From Streptomyces pseudovenezuelae (lineage in GTDB: Bacteria > Actinomycetota > Actinomycetes > Streptomycetales > Streptomycetaceae): a stretch of 64,000 nt of DNA. The DNA lies in contig NZ_KQ948148.1 in NCBI RefSeq assembly GCF_001513955.1, positions 300,443-364,442 of the forward strand, in the 5' to 3' direction. Position numbers and translations under genes: made by a program. The notes beneath the pieces are model-generated. The model was not told the DNA's origin. It was given only the letters and a program-made list of their open reading frames with translations, and made no database searches. Below are positions 34,495 through 43,503 of this stretch, one piece after another. Numbering within the stretch: the stretch's first letter is position 1; every line of letters starts with the position of its first letter.

Positions 34495-34998
34495 TCAGGA
34501 GGGTTCGGAAGGTGAGGCCAGCGACTTGAGGTGATCGCGCCAGGCAGCGGTCACCCTTGACGGGATTTTCGTGGTCAGCCCGCCGTCTTTGGTGAAGGCG
34601 AGGCCCCGGCTGTAGGCGCCGCCACCGCAGCCGTCGGACTGGCGGGTGAGCTTCACGTCGGAGGAAGCGTCGATCTCGGGACTGCCACTTCCCTTCGGAG
34701 TGACGCGAAAGCGGACCGTGCCGAGGTCGGCGTCCACGTCGTCGGGGAGAGGCAGGTTGATTCGGGTGATGTCTTCCTGTTCGAGCTTGTCCTTGACGCA
34801 TTTGCCGCCTGCGCACAGTTCGTAGGAGGCGCCCGCGAGGTCGGTGTAGCCCTGCTGGAGGAACATCACGCCGATCTGCGAGGTGACGCCGACGCCGGCG
34901 CACGGCTTGGAGCTGCTGCACGCCGACGCGGTCACCGCCACGACGGACACGATCGCGAGGACTCCCAGCCTCACCGTTCGTCTCACCACCTTCACCAC
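34495..34998 (-). CDS. Putative secreted lipoprotein coupled to the protease gene
   Basis: 167 residues from a GTG; GGAGGGG lies seven bases upstream. The signal peptide RRTVRLGVLAIVSVVAVTASAC ends in a lipobox-like ASAC, so the mature Cys would carry a lipid. The body has four more Cys (PCAGV, YELCAGGKCV, DGCGGG) that may form disulfides, and ends in a helix (TAAWRDHLKSLA). It overlaps the protease stop by 7 bases, so the two are coupled; it may be a partner or inhibitor of the protease. Family unknown. Confidence 0.7.
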   Translation of the reverse strand: MVKVVRRTVRLGVLAIVSVVAVTASACSSSKPCAGVGVTSQIGVMFLQQGYTDLAGASYELCAGGKCVKDKLEQEDITRINLPLPDDVDADLGTVRFRVTPKGSGSPEIDASSDVKLTRQSDGCGGGAYSRGLAFTKDGGLTTKIPSRVTAAWRDHLKSLASPSEPS

Positions 34999-37900
34999 TT
35001 CTTGACCCCTCCCGGGAGTGCCTTCTCTGCCAGCGCGATGTCCGTGAAGAACACCGTGCACTTGCCGTCCCAAGCGTCACTGCACTCGCCGTCGTCACTC
35101 ACCGACTTGCAGCCCGCGCCCGAGATGATGCCCTTCGCGTTGACGTGGCCGTTGGACTTCACGGTGTAGACGGGGCCGCCGGAGTCACCGGAGATGATGC
35201 ATGCTCCCGAGTTCTTCTGGCCCACGGTCAGGTTGTGCGCCACGTCCCCGTTGCCGTACTTGAACCGCTTCTTGGTCTCGGTCACCTTCCAGCCGCACAC
35301 CTCGCTGGAGCGGCCGCCTCCGGTGCAGAACTTCTGTCCCTTCGACGACCGTGTGGTGAACCGGTTGTCCACCCGCCGCATCACACTGTCGTGCTGGTAG
35401 ATACGTGCGGACACGTTGTACCTGTTCTCGATGACCTCGATCAGCGAAAGATCTCCCGAATAGTAGTTCTGGCCATGGAGTTTCACCGAGCCCCTGCCGT
35501 TGGCGTAGTTGTCGACGTCGACGAACCCGACGGTGACCGAGTCGTCGGTACCGGTGCGGTCCCAGCTGTCCATGTATCCGTCGGCGTAGGTGCAGTGCCC
35601 GGCGCTGACGATGTAGGGGTGCCCGTTGTACGTCCAGGCGAAGCCGGTGGTGCATGCGTTGATCTTCCCCGCCGCATCGCCTGCGGCCCAGTGGGACTCG
35701 TAGCCGGCTCCTCCCTTGTAGGGGTTCTTGTCGGTCCAGCGGGTCGAGGTCTCCTGGAGCTGGGTGACGCCCGGGTTGACGCGAACCGTGACCGTGTCGA
35801 TGCCGTATCGCCGGCCGAGCCCGTCGGTGAGTTCGGGGTTGTCCGCGGCGATCTCGACGACGACCTTGTTGGTCTCGGCGTCGACGTCCGCACTGGCGAG
35901 CGCGGAGGCACCGGGAAGGTCATCGTCGTCGAGCAGCAGAACCTCGTCGGCGATGGAGTCGAGTTCGGCCTGGCTGTGGTCGACGACCTTGGTCGTGGGA
36001 ATCACGGTGGCGTCGGTGGTGGTGACGGAGCCGGCCACGTCGTCCTCGGTCGTGGTGGTGCCGTCGGCGGCCTCGTCCGCGTCGTTCAGGGTGGAGTCGT
36101 CGCCGCCTTCGTCGACCGGGACATCGGTCAGGGAAATCGTCGCGGTGGCGTCGGCCTTCGCGTCGCTGTCGGCTACCGGGGCGACGATCTTGCCGGTGTC
36201 CTGGTCGAGGTAGGGCGGTGCGAGGGCGTCGGGAGATGCCTCGGCCCGTTCCTCGGCCGTCTCCAGCGCGTACGAATCGACGGAGGTGGGTGAGGCCAGG
36301 CTGTCGAGGTCGGTGCCGTGGTCGGTGACCTCGACCCGGTTCAGCAGGACGGCGACGGACGCGGAGGGTGCCGGGGTATTGGCACCCTTGAAGGTCGCTC
36401 GCAGTTGGAGGTCTCCATCGTCGGTGACGGCGTCGGTGGTCCAGGTTAGTGCCGGGGTGACACCGGCGCTCATGGCGACCGGCCAGGTGACGGCGGTGCC
36501 GTCGGAGGCGAGGGTGACGGCGGAGGCCGGGATGTCCGACCAGCTGTCATTGTCGCCGCGCCGGTACTGGAACGTGGCCCCGGTCAGGTCCGGGGGTCCG
36601 GCCGCTGTGAGGGCGACCGAGTGGCCGATCTCCTCGCCGGACAGTGGCGTGGTGAGGCCGGCGGCGCCGACGTGGAAGGTGTAGACGGTCGCGGCGGAGG
36701 TGTTGCCTGCCTTGTCGGTGGCCGTGACGGTCAGCTTGTGGCTGCCCTCGCTCGCCGGGGTCAGGTCGATCGCGGCGGCGGCAGAGGCGGCGACCGTGGT
36801 GGCCGTACCGCCGTCCAGGGCGTAGGTGAAGGTGTCCAGGCCCTTGTCCGCGGACGTCAGCGTGAACGTCCCGGTGTCGCCCGCGTCACCGGCCCAGGCG
36901 TCGTCCGGGAAGTCCGGTGAGGAGACCGCGGGCGCGGCGGGCGCGGCGGTGTCGACGGTGAAGCGGTAGTGGGCCGCTGGTCCCCAGGTTCCGGCCGAGT
37001 TGACGGCGCGGACGTGCAGGTACCAGGTGCCCTGTGCGACGGTGCCGGTGTAGCCGGCGGTCGTGGAATCGGCCGTGGTGTCGGGGACGGTGGTGGCACT
37101 GGAGTCCACGGTGTAGCTGTAGCCGGTTGCTGTGCCGCTGGTCGTCCACGTCGCCTTGAAAACGGTCGCCTTGTAGGCGGCGGTCTGGTCGGGGTGGGTG
37201 GAGGAGGTGACCGTCGGCAGCAGGCCCAGGGTGGAGTCGACCGTGAAGGCGTAGTGGGCGGCGGACGCAGACCAGTTGCCCGCCTTGTCCCTGGCCCGGA
37301 CGTGCAGATACCAGATGCCGTCGGCGCTCACCGTGGTGGCGTAGGACGCGGCGCTCTGCGTGGTGCCGGTGCTGCTGGGCAGCGTCGAGCTGCTCTGGTC
37401 CACGGTGACCGCGTACGCGGACACACCGGAGGTGTCGCTGGGCGCGGTCCAGGTGAAGGCGGCCGTCCGGCCTGCGTACGTGGATGCGCTCAGTGGGTGC
37501 GTGGACGAGGTGACGGTCGCCGCGCCCGGGGCTGTTGTGTCGACGTTGAAGGGGAAGGTCTGGGTGGGTGACCACAGTCCGGCCGCGTTCCGGGCGGCCG
37601 CGTGGACGTACCAGGTGCCGTCGGTGCGGTCCGTGACGGACACGGCCGCGGAGGTCTGGGTGACCGTGGTGCCGGCGCTGGTGGCCGGGCTCTGGTCGAC
37701 TTTGACCGCGTACCCGTTGATACCGCTGGTGTCGTCGGCGGTGAGCGTGCCGGTGAAGTCGTTCGCCGCGTACCAGTTGGCGGGCGAGCCGTGGCTGCTG
37801 CTGGTGATGACGGGCGCGGCGGGGGCCGTCGGATCGACGGTCAGGGTGCGCCAGGCCGACCAGGCCTTCGACAGGTCGGTCGTGTCGTACGCCTTGACCC

Positions 37901-39575
37901 GCCACTTGTACGTTCCTGCGGGCAGCGTTCCCGAGGTCCAGGTGCCTATTCGTCCGGACAGTACGTACTTGGAGTTGCCGGTGGCCTTACGGGTCGTCAG
38001 GCCGCTGTCCCAGACCTCGAAGGTGTAGCGGAGCTGGTCGGAGTCGGCGTCCGTCGCCCTGGCCCACAAGGTGGGGGTGGCGTCGGCAGTAGCGACTCCG
38101 CTGAGCGGGAAGAACTGCAGGGCGGTGCTCGGGTACGAGTTGTAGGTGACGGTGAGGTGCGGCTCGGTGGCCGAGTCACCCGAGGCGTAGTTCGCGGAAC
38201 GGAAGCGGCGCCAGGTCAGCGAGTCGGTCTCGCTCGCGCCGCGCACCTGGATGCCGTAGTTCGTGGATCCGTCGGCCCAGGACTGGACGATGTCGTCGAT
38301 GTCGAAGTTCACAGTGCCGGCCGGGCAGTCGTCCGAGTAGCCCTTGGCGGCGGTGTTGGTGACCGCGTCCGTGGTGGCGGTCGAAGGCTGGTCGTCCCAC
38401 GTCACGCTTGACGACGACCAGGACGAGGTGATCCGCCGCACCTGGGTCCCGGCGCCCGACGTCGAGCACGAGGAGGACCAGTACGAGTACAGGGCCAGGT
38501 CGGAGTCGGTGATGTGCTTGCCCGCGAAGTCCGAGACGTCGAACTTCAGGTACGAACGGGCCTTGGTGGAACCCGCGTTGTACGTCCCCGACTTCAACTC
38601 GGGCGACGAGATCTGCGAGTCGGTGTAGTTGGTGGCCACCCACGTGTCCGTGGTCACCGCGAGGGTGGAGGTCGGATCCACCGTCACCGGGTAGGTGGCC
38701 GTGTCCAGGAAGTCCGCGTCCGGGGTGAGAACCAGGGTCTGCGACCCGTCTGCAGTGGTCTCGATGTCGGCGTCCACCCGGGCCTGGTTCTCCGGCTCGC
38801 CGGACAGCTCGTCCTTGCTGGAGTCCCACATCATCGGTGCGGGCGCTTCGGCCACCAGGTCACCGGAGGAGTCCTTGAGCAGCAGGTGCCCCGAGTCGGC
38901 CTCGGAGAGGCGAAGCCCGTGCAGTTCCAGGGGGATCCGGTACGACACCGGTCCGTCCGGTGCCTGGTCGAGGAGCACGTTCTGGGAGAAGCCCTGGGGC
39001 AGCGCGGTCACCTGGAGCGTCTCGCCCCCGCTCAGCGCGTACGAGGCCGTGTCGCCGTCCACCGTGGGTGTGGGCAGCTTGTCCTGCCAGCCGAGCCCGA
39101 AGCTCTTGCCGTCGTCCGACACTGAAGCCAGATCGGTGTCACCGCCGTCGGAGACCGTGATGTCCGCAGCGGCCGTCTCAGGCGTGAGATCGGCACCGGT
39201 GTCGGACAGCGTGGTGTCGATGTCCTCCCACTTGCCGTCCTCCTTCACCCGGATCTGCGCGGCGAATGCCTCCGCCGTGAGCGTGCCGTCGGGATTGGCG
39301 TACGTCGAGCCCGTCTCAGTACGCTTCGAGAGGATCTCGATGCGGCGGTTCTCGGCCTGGGCCAGCACACGGGCCGTGCTCTCGTCCTCGGCCTCCGCCA
39401 GACCGAAGTCCCGCTGCTCGGCCGCAGCCGAAGCGGTGGAGTCCGAAGGCGTGTCGTCGGCCGCCGCCTGGCCGACAGATGACAAAGCACCACCAGTCAG
39501 GGTCAGCACCAGCATCGCCGCCGTGACGGCCGTTGCGCGCGTTGATCTGCCCCCGGGTCTGAAATTGTGTCGCAT
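34992..39575 (-). CDS. Large secreted modular trypsin-like serine protease (DNRLRE and Ig-like repeats)
   Basis: 1527 residues; GGAGGGG six bases before the ATG. Signal peptide (TAAMLVLTLTGGALSSVGQAAA), then a propeptide-like region, a DNRLRE domain at about 310-480 (TDTWVATNYTDSQ..., YLKFDVSDFAG, SLTWRRFRSANYASGD), a fibronectin-like segment, and at about 590-1010 four roughly 100-residue Ig-like repeats sharing GTWYLHVRA-type motifs. An acidic linker leads to a chymotrypsin-fold domain with His1327 (SAGHCT), Asp1375 (GDLSLI) and Ser1465 (SGDSGGP). The N-terminal half resembles secreted Rhs/YD proteins, here carrying a protease instead of a toxin. Confidence 0.85.
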   Translation of the reverse strand: MRHNFRPGGRSTRATAVTAAMLVLTLTGGALSSVGQAAADDTPSDSTASAAAEQRDFGLAEAEDESTARVLAQAENRRIEILSKRTETGSTYANPDGTLTAEAFAAQIRVKEDGKWEDIDTTLSDTGADLTPETAAADITVSDGGDTDLASVSDDGKSFGLGWQDKLPTPTVDGDTASYALSGGETLQVTALPQGFSQNVLLDQAPDGPVSYRIPLELHGLRLSEADSGHLLLKDSSGDLVAEAPAPMMWDSSKDELSGEPENQARVDADIETTADGSQTLVLTPDADFLDTATYPVTVDPTSTLAVTTDTWVATNYTDSQISSPELKSGTYNAGSTKARSYLKFDVSDFAGKHITDSDLALYSYWSSSCSTSGAGTQVRRITSSWSSSSVTWDDQPSTATTDAVTNTAAKGYSDDCPAGTVNFDIDDIVQSWADGSTNYGIQVRGASETDSLTWRRFRSANYASGDSATEPHLTVTYNSYPSTALQFFPLSGVATADATPTLWARATDADSDQLRYTFEVWDSGLTTRKATGNSKYVLSGRIGTWTSGTLPAGTYKWRVKAYDTTDLSKAWSAWRTLTVDPTAPAAPVITSSSHGSPANWYAANDFTGTLTADDTSGINGYAVKVDQSPATSAGTTVTQTSAAVSVTDRTDGTWYVHAAARNAAGLWSPTQTFPFNVDTTAPGAATVTSSTHPLSASTYAGRTAAFTWTAPSDTSGVSAYAVTVDQSSSTLPSSTGTTQSAASYATTVSADGIWYLHVRARDKAGNWSASAAHYAFTVDSTLGLLPTVTSSTHPDQTAAYKATVFKATWTTSGTATGYSYTVDSSATTVPDTTADSTTAGYTGTVAQGTWYLHVRAVNSAGTWGPAAHYRFTVDTAAPAAPAVSSPDFPDDAWAGDAGDTGTFTLTSADKGLDTFTYALDGGTATTVAASAAAAIDLTPASEGSHKLTVTATDKAGNTSAATVYTFHVGAAGLTTPLSGEEIGHSVALTAAGPPDLTGATFQYRRGDNDSWSDIPASAVTLASDGTAVTWPVAMSAGVTPALTWTTDAVTDDGDLQLRATFKGANTPAPSASVAVLLNRVEVTDHGTDLDSLASPTSVDSYALETAEERAEASPDALAPPYLDQDTGKIVAPVADSDAKADATATISLTDVPVDEGGDDSTLNDADEAADGTTTTEDDVAGSVTTTDATVIPTTKVVDHSQAELDSIADEVLLLDDDDLPGASALASADVDAETNKVVVEIAADNPELTDGLGRRYGIDTVTVRVNPGVTQLQETSTRWTDKNPYKGGAGYESHWAAGDAAGKINACTTGFAWTYNGHPYIVSAGHCTYADGYMDSWDRTGTDDSVTVGFVDVDNYANGRGSVKLHGQNYYSGDLSLIEVIENRYNVSARIYQHDSVMRRVDNRFTTRSSKGQKFCTGGGRSSEVCGWKVTETKKRFKYGNGDVAHNLTVGQKNSGACIISGDSGGPVYTVKSNGHVNAKGIISGAGCKSVSDDGECSDAWDGKCTVFFTDIALAEKALPGGVKKW

Positions 39576-40333
39576 CAGCGACCCCTCCCCTGTTCATGCC
39601 GGGCAAAGTGCGTCCGGCATGGGGGATTTTCACAAAGACCACTGTCAGCAGGGCGACTTGACGAATCATCACATACAGCACCTACACGACAACTCGCAGT
39701 TTCGACCCAGTCCGGTCTAGTCCAAGCGGACATGGCGAGATGTCCGATTTGAGCGATAGTTGAATTTCATTATCTGCCGAGAAGCGACGTTAATCGCCCC
39801 TATAGACCCCAGAGGTGGGCCTTTACACTTCCTGCCGAATGCAATGGAACCGTAATACCAAAGGACTGCTGTAGTGAAAGACGCAGGTCACTCGACCCCG
39901 GTACTTGATGTCCGCTACCTGACGGTGACGTAACGGCAGCGGTAGCCGGTCGCCGTCGCCCAGCATCTGGCCGGGTCCCGGTCGGCCTTCCTGCGGTAGA
40001 GAAACAGGCGGACCCGGCGTCAAGGCGGCCACACCGGGCCTGCGGAATCCGTACCCACGGCCCCTGAGCCATGAGCACGGATTTCGCGATGAGCGGGCCG
40101 CCGGCCTCACTACAGCGGGGTCTGCTCGATGCCGATCCGCTCCCGGTCCATGTGGCGGCCGAACGACGACGACTTTGCGCTGCGCTTTGGCGATCCGGTC
40201 GGTGATCTCCTTGCGCATCTTGCGGTAGTACGCCGTGGAGATCTCCTTCGCGGTCCACCTCTGGTTCAGCTCCCCGCCGGGAGTCGAGCAGCGCACGGAC
40301 AGTGCCGCTGTTCCATGCCTTGCAGCCGGGTGA
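39576..40333. other. Intergenic region with degenerate coding remnants
   Basis: About 760 bases. It should contain the protease promoter in its first 150 bases, which are AT-richer. The rest holds one recognisable coding scrap (listed separately) and no intact gene on either strand. Confidence 0.4.
40110..40290 (-). pseudogene. Frameshifted remnant of an unidentified gene
   Basis: One frame reads LNQRWTAKEISTAYYRKMRK and EITDRIAKAQRK; a +1 shift then continues as SSSFGRHMDRERIGIEQTPL and stops. The two parts look like consecutive pieces of one helical, basic protein broken by a frameshift. No start codon with a ribosome-binding site is seen upstream. Family not recognised. Confidence 0.35.
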
Positions 40334-42172
40334 TCACAGATCGTCGGTGTCGTCCGATATGTCGAGGCTGATCTCCGCTCCATGGACGGTCGATTCGTCA
40401 TCCAGAATCGCCTTCCCCATTGCGGCCGAGATGCTGCCGAGCAGCGCAGCCTTGCGGGTGGCAAAGAACCCGACGAAGTCATCAGCGGCCATGAGATGCG
40501 GTTCAGCTAGGTGGGAACGGATACGCTCGGCGACGCCCTCGTGCTCGGTTTCTGCGGCCTTGACCAGCCGCCCCAGGTATTCGGAGGGGGCTGCGCCTCC
40601 GATGATTCGGTTGGTCCGGGCAGTCAACGGGGTCTTGTTGATGATCGAGTTGTAGACAGCCGGGTCGAATCCGGCCTTTTCGCACCAGCTCTTGGGAAAG
40701 ATGTGGTGGATGTCGATGGACTCGTCGAAGTAACCGGTGACCTCGGCCTTCTCACCGGTGCGCCAGTCCACGGCTCCCGCCTTCAGCAGCAGCGCGTAGA
40801 TCCCCTTGTAGGCAGCGCTATTGCGGGTCCGGAGGGTCAGCAGCCGTCCGGGAGCGAACTGTGCAGCGGTCACGGTCCGGGGCTCGACCGCATGGCCGTG
40901 GATCCAGTCGACGACGTCCGGCAGGTCCTGGCTGAAACGGGTCTCGGTCGAGCCGCCGTAGAGCTCACCGAACACGCCGCACCAGTACCAGCGGGCGAGC
41001 TTGTTCTGAGCTCCAGCGCTCTGTGCGGCATCTCCCGCGAGGGCCAGGATCGCCGCGAGAGGTATCAACTGGGTTCCGTAAGGCAGGAACTTCGTATCGA
41101 AGAGGAACTGCTGGTGCAGGAATTTCGCGGCAGTCTTGAAACCGGCGATGACGGACGGCGCGAAGCGTACGTAGTCCTCCAGCGAAAGGGCGAGCATGTC
41201 CTTGCGCTTGCAGCCGATGCGCGGCAACCGCTCCTCCTCCACTCCTCGTTCAGCCTCGTGCCTGCGCCGCTCGGCCGTGGCCAGCAGGGTGACAGCCTGA
41301 AGGAAGTCGGTGTTGGAGACCTCGCGCAGAATGCGGTACTCAGGTGCCTTCCAGGCAGCGCGGCATTCCTGCTCCCAGTGGTTGCGCAGATCGAATTCGT
41401 CCGCAGCGTAGGTGGCAGTCAGGAGTTCGAAGACGGTCAGGGTGACCCCGCCCGTGTTGACCTTCTCGAACACCTGGCACACGGCTTGGCGCGGAGTCGC
41501 CTGCCCCAGCTCGATGACCGGGACATGGTAGAGGTCGAAGGGTCGGACAAATTCCTTGCTGAACTCGCGCCACAGCTTGCGTTTGACCTTGTCGCCATCC
41601 CAGTAGTCGGTGAATTCGTCGCCCCAGTCCCCGCCGTCGAAGACTGCATGGAGCGGGAAGAGATGTGCCTCGTACTCGCGCTCCGGAGTCGAGTAGTCCT
41701 CGATGACCTGGCCCCGGAAGTTGAGTACCTTGCGCGATTCGGGCAGGAAGCGGATGGCGTCCTCGCGGTCGGCGTTCTCGTCGAGAGCCTGGACCATGTC
41801 GACGTAGAACCAGCCCGACGTCCGCTGCTTGCGCAGGTCCTGGGTAACCACCGGGCCCTTCAGCTTCAGGGCCTGGAACAGCGAGGTCAGTCGCTGCTGC
41901 CCGTCGAGCACGAGCGACTCCGGCTCGGGCTCACCAACCGGGGTCGCCCCTTCGATGGGCCTGTACTTGAACCGAACGTCTCCGCCGGCCTTGAGCAACA
42001 TGACCGTTCCCACGGGATAGCTCAGCGAGATGGATGCCAGAAGGCTCGCAATGTTCGGGTAGGGCCACACCCAGCCCCGCTGGAACTCAGGGAGTTGGGC
42101 CTTGCCGACCTCGACCTGCTGCAACAGATCGCGCAGCGGTCTCTTGTCGATGCTGAACGCTTCGTCGGCCAC
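40334..42172 (-). CDS. GmrSD-like restriction enzyme (DUF262 + DUF1524 HNH), single chain
   Basis: 612 residues from a GTG with AAGGAG six bases before it; an upstream TTG lacks a site. The N-terminal DUF262 domain shows LPEFQRGWVWPYPNIASLLA and SLVLDGQQRLTSLF (DGQQR). A helical middle leads to a C-terminal HNH/DUF1524 nuclease: SIDIHHIFPKSWCEKAGFD (His-His and Pro) and NSIINKTPLTARTNRIIGG (Asn). Fused GmrSD proteins cut phage DNA carrying modified bases in an NTP-dependent way; that role is known for the family and inferred here. A coiled-coil protein gene lies 295 bases upstream on the same strand. Confidence 0.9.
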   Translation of the reverse strand: MADEAFSIDKRPLRDLLQQVEVGKAQLPEFQRGWVWPYPNIASLLASISLSYPVGTVMLLKAGGDVRFKYRPIEGATPVGEPEPESLVLDGQQRLTSLFQALKLKGPVVTQDLRKQRTSGWFYVDMVQALDENADREDAIRFLPESRKVLNFRGQVIEDYSTPEREYEAHLFPLHAVFDGGDWGDEFTDYWDGDKVKRKLWREFSKEFVRPFDLYHVPVIELGQATPRQAVCQVFEKVNTGGVTLTVFELLTATYAADEFDLRNHWEQECRAAWKAPEYRILREVSNTDFLQAVTLLATAERRRHEAERGVEEERLPRIGCKRKDMLALSLEDYVRFAPSVIAGFKTAAKFLHQQFLFDTKFLPYGTQLIPLAAILALAGDAAQSAGAQNKLARWYWCGVFGELYGGSTETRFSQDLPDVVDWIHGHAVEPRTVTAAQFAPGRLLTLRTRNSAAYKGIYALLLKAGAVDWRTGEKAEVTGYFDESIDIHHIFPKSWCEKAGFDPAVYNSIINKTPLTARTNRIIGGAAPSEYLGRLVKAAETEHEGVAERIRSHLAEPHLMAADDFVGFFATRKAALLGSISAAMGKAILDDESTVHGAEISLDISDDTDDL

Positions 42173-42466
42173 GTCGGCTCCTTGAGGCGGCTGGCCGACG
42201 AGGGATCCCGAGGCCAACTATTCCGTGTTTCTCCCAAATTACTAGGGGTCACGGCCACGGTTGCCCAAGATCCGGAACAAACCGGATCCAGTGGGCGCTC
42301 CTGGTAACGGAGTTGAAGGTGTGGGTCAGTGGACAAGCCCACTGCCGTGCACCTGCGCCGCTCCGCCACCCGTCGCCGGTCATTCGCCCTCGGGCAGTCC
42401 CAACTGTGCTTCCAGGCCAGTCAGGTACTCGCCCATGGGTCCTAGGGACATCGGCGACGACTCGTA

Positions 42467-43180
42467 CTAAACTGAAAGGTTGACCTCGTACAGCTTGTAA
42501 GCGGCCTCGGTCTCCCGGGCCGCCGCGCACGCTTCCGCGAGAGCCCGGACCGCGCGCCCCCGGTCGCCGGCTTCCACCGCCTCGACGAGGTCCGGCCACA
42601 GTGTGTCGCCGATGTGATCGACGATCTCCTCGACTTGGGCTGCGGCGCGCCGGGCACGGTCCTTGATCGCCTCCCGTTCGGATTCGGCGCGGTGTTCTGC
42701 CTGATGGGAGTCCCGTTCGTCGGAGTCCGTCCAGTCATGGTCACCCCAGATCTCCTCCCACCGCTGCTCCGCCTTCGCCAGGTCTGCCTTGAAGTCGCGG
42801 TCCAGGTCCTCCTGGGTGAGGCCAGTTTGCTCCCCGGCGTCGTCCTTCTCGAAAGCCGACAGCGGCAGAGTCAGATCAGGCAGGGATTCCCCATCGCGCA
42901 GCGCGGTGAGCAGGAGGACGGTGTCGATCGCGGGAAGGACCTCCTCCACGTCCACCATTCGTCGCAGGGATGCGACGGACTGCTCGACGGCCATGTAGTC
43001 GTGTTCGGCGATCTGGTTGTCGAGATCGCCGTGAAGATCGAGGACGGCGCCGCCGATCGTCTCGATCTCGTCCATGCGGCCTGCGATCTCCATGTCGAGA
43101 CGCTCAACGATCTGCCGCAGCATGCGAACGTCCTCGACCTGCTCCTCGAGCTTGGCCACGGCTTTCGCCAGATCACCCAT
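42467..43180 (-). CDS. Acidic coiled-coil protein, unknown
   Basis: 237 residues; GAAGGGG six bases before the ATG at 43180. The first 60 residues (LAKAVAKLEEQVEDVRMLRQ and on) and the region 140-200 (SHQAEHRAESEREAIKDRAR) are predicted coiled coils; a C-terminal helix (AVRALAEACAAARETEAAYK) follows. No enzymatic motif. It lies between the GmrSD-like gene and the type I R-M operon, divergent from the latter, and may belong to either. Family not recognised. Confidence 0.65.
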   Translation of the reverse strand: MGDLAKAVAKLEEQVEDVRMLRQIVERLDMEIAGRMDEIETIGGAVLDLHGDLDNQIAEHDYMAVEQSVASLRRMVDVEEVLPAIDTVLLLTALRDGESLPDLTLPLSAFEKDDAGEQTGLTQEDLDRDFKADLAKAEQRWEEIWGDHDWTDSDERDSHQAEHRAESEREAIKDRARRAAAQVEEIVDHIGDTLWPDLVEAVEAGDRGRAVRALAEACAAARETEAAYKLYEVNLSV

Positions 43181-43339
43181 CCTGTGCCCCCTTCTCAACA
43201 ATCGCCAACTGCCCCTACAGGCAGGCTAATGACGAAGCCTGCGTGATCCGCTGCCATCCGGCCACAGGGGCGGGTGCCTCCTGGATCACTTCGGCGGCCA
43301 TACTCACAAGAGAAGCCTCACCGAGTCACGCGGCGATCC

Positions 43340-43355
43340 GATAACCGGGATTATC
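43340..43355. promoter_or_regulatory. Palindromic site upstream of the type I R-M operon
   Basis: GATAACCGGGATTATC, 149 bases before the GTG at 43504. It matches 56095-56110 (GATAACCAGGGTTATC) at 14 of 16 positions; AT-rich motifs of this type are rare here. Candidate operator. Confidence 0.5.
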
Positions 43356-43438
43356 AACGCGGAGCAGGCACGAGAATCGGGATCGTCGTATCGTTCTCTG
43401 GCGGCGGGCGAAGGCCGCGGAGGCGAAGCCGGCGAGGT

Positions 43439-43458
43439 ACTGACCGGACAGGGTCAGT
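43439..43458. promoter_or_regulatory. Inverted repeat near the R-M operon start
   Basis: ACTGACC / GGTCAGT with a 6-base spacer, 46 bases before the start codon at 43504. A possible operator for the HTH part of the first gene product. Confidence 0.35.
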
Positions 43459-43503
43459 CGTGCGGCTCATGCGACAAGAGATGTACAGGAAGGGGGGCAT
43501 ACA

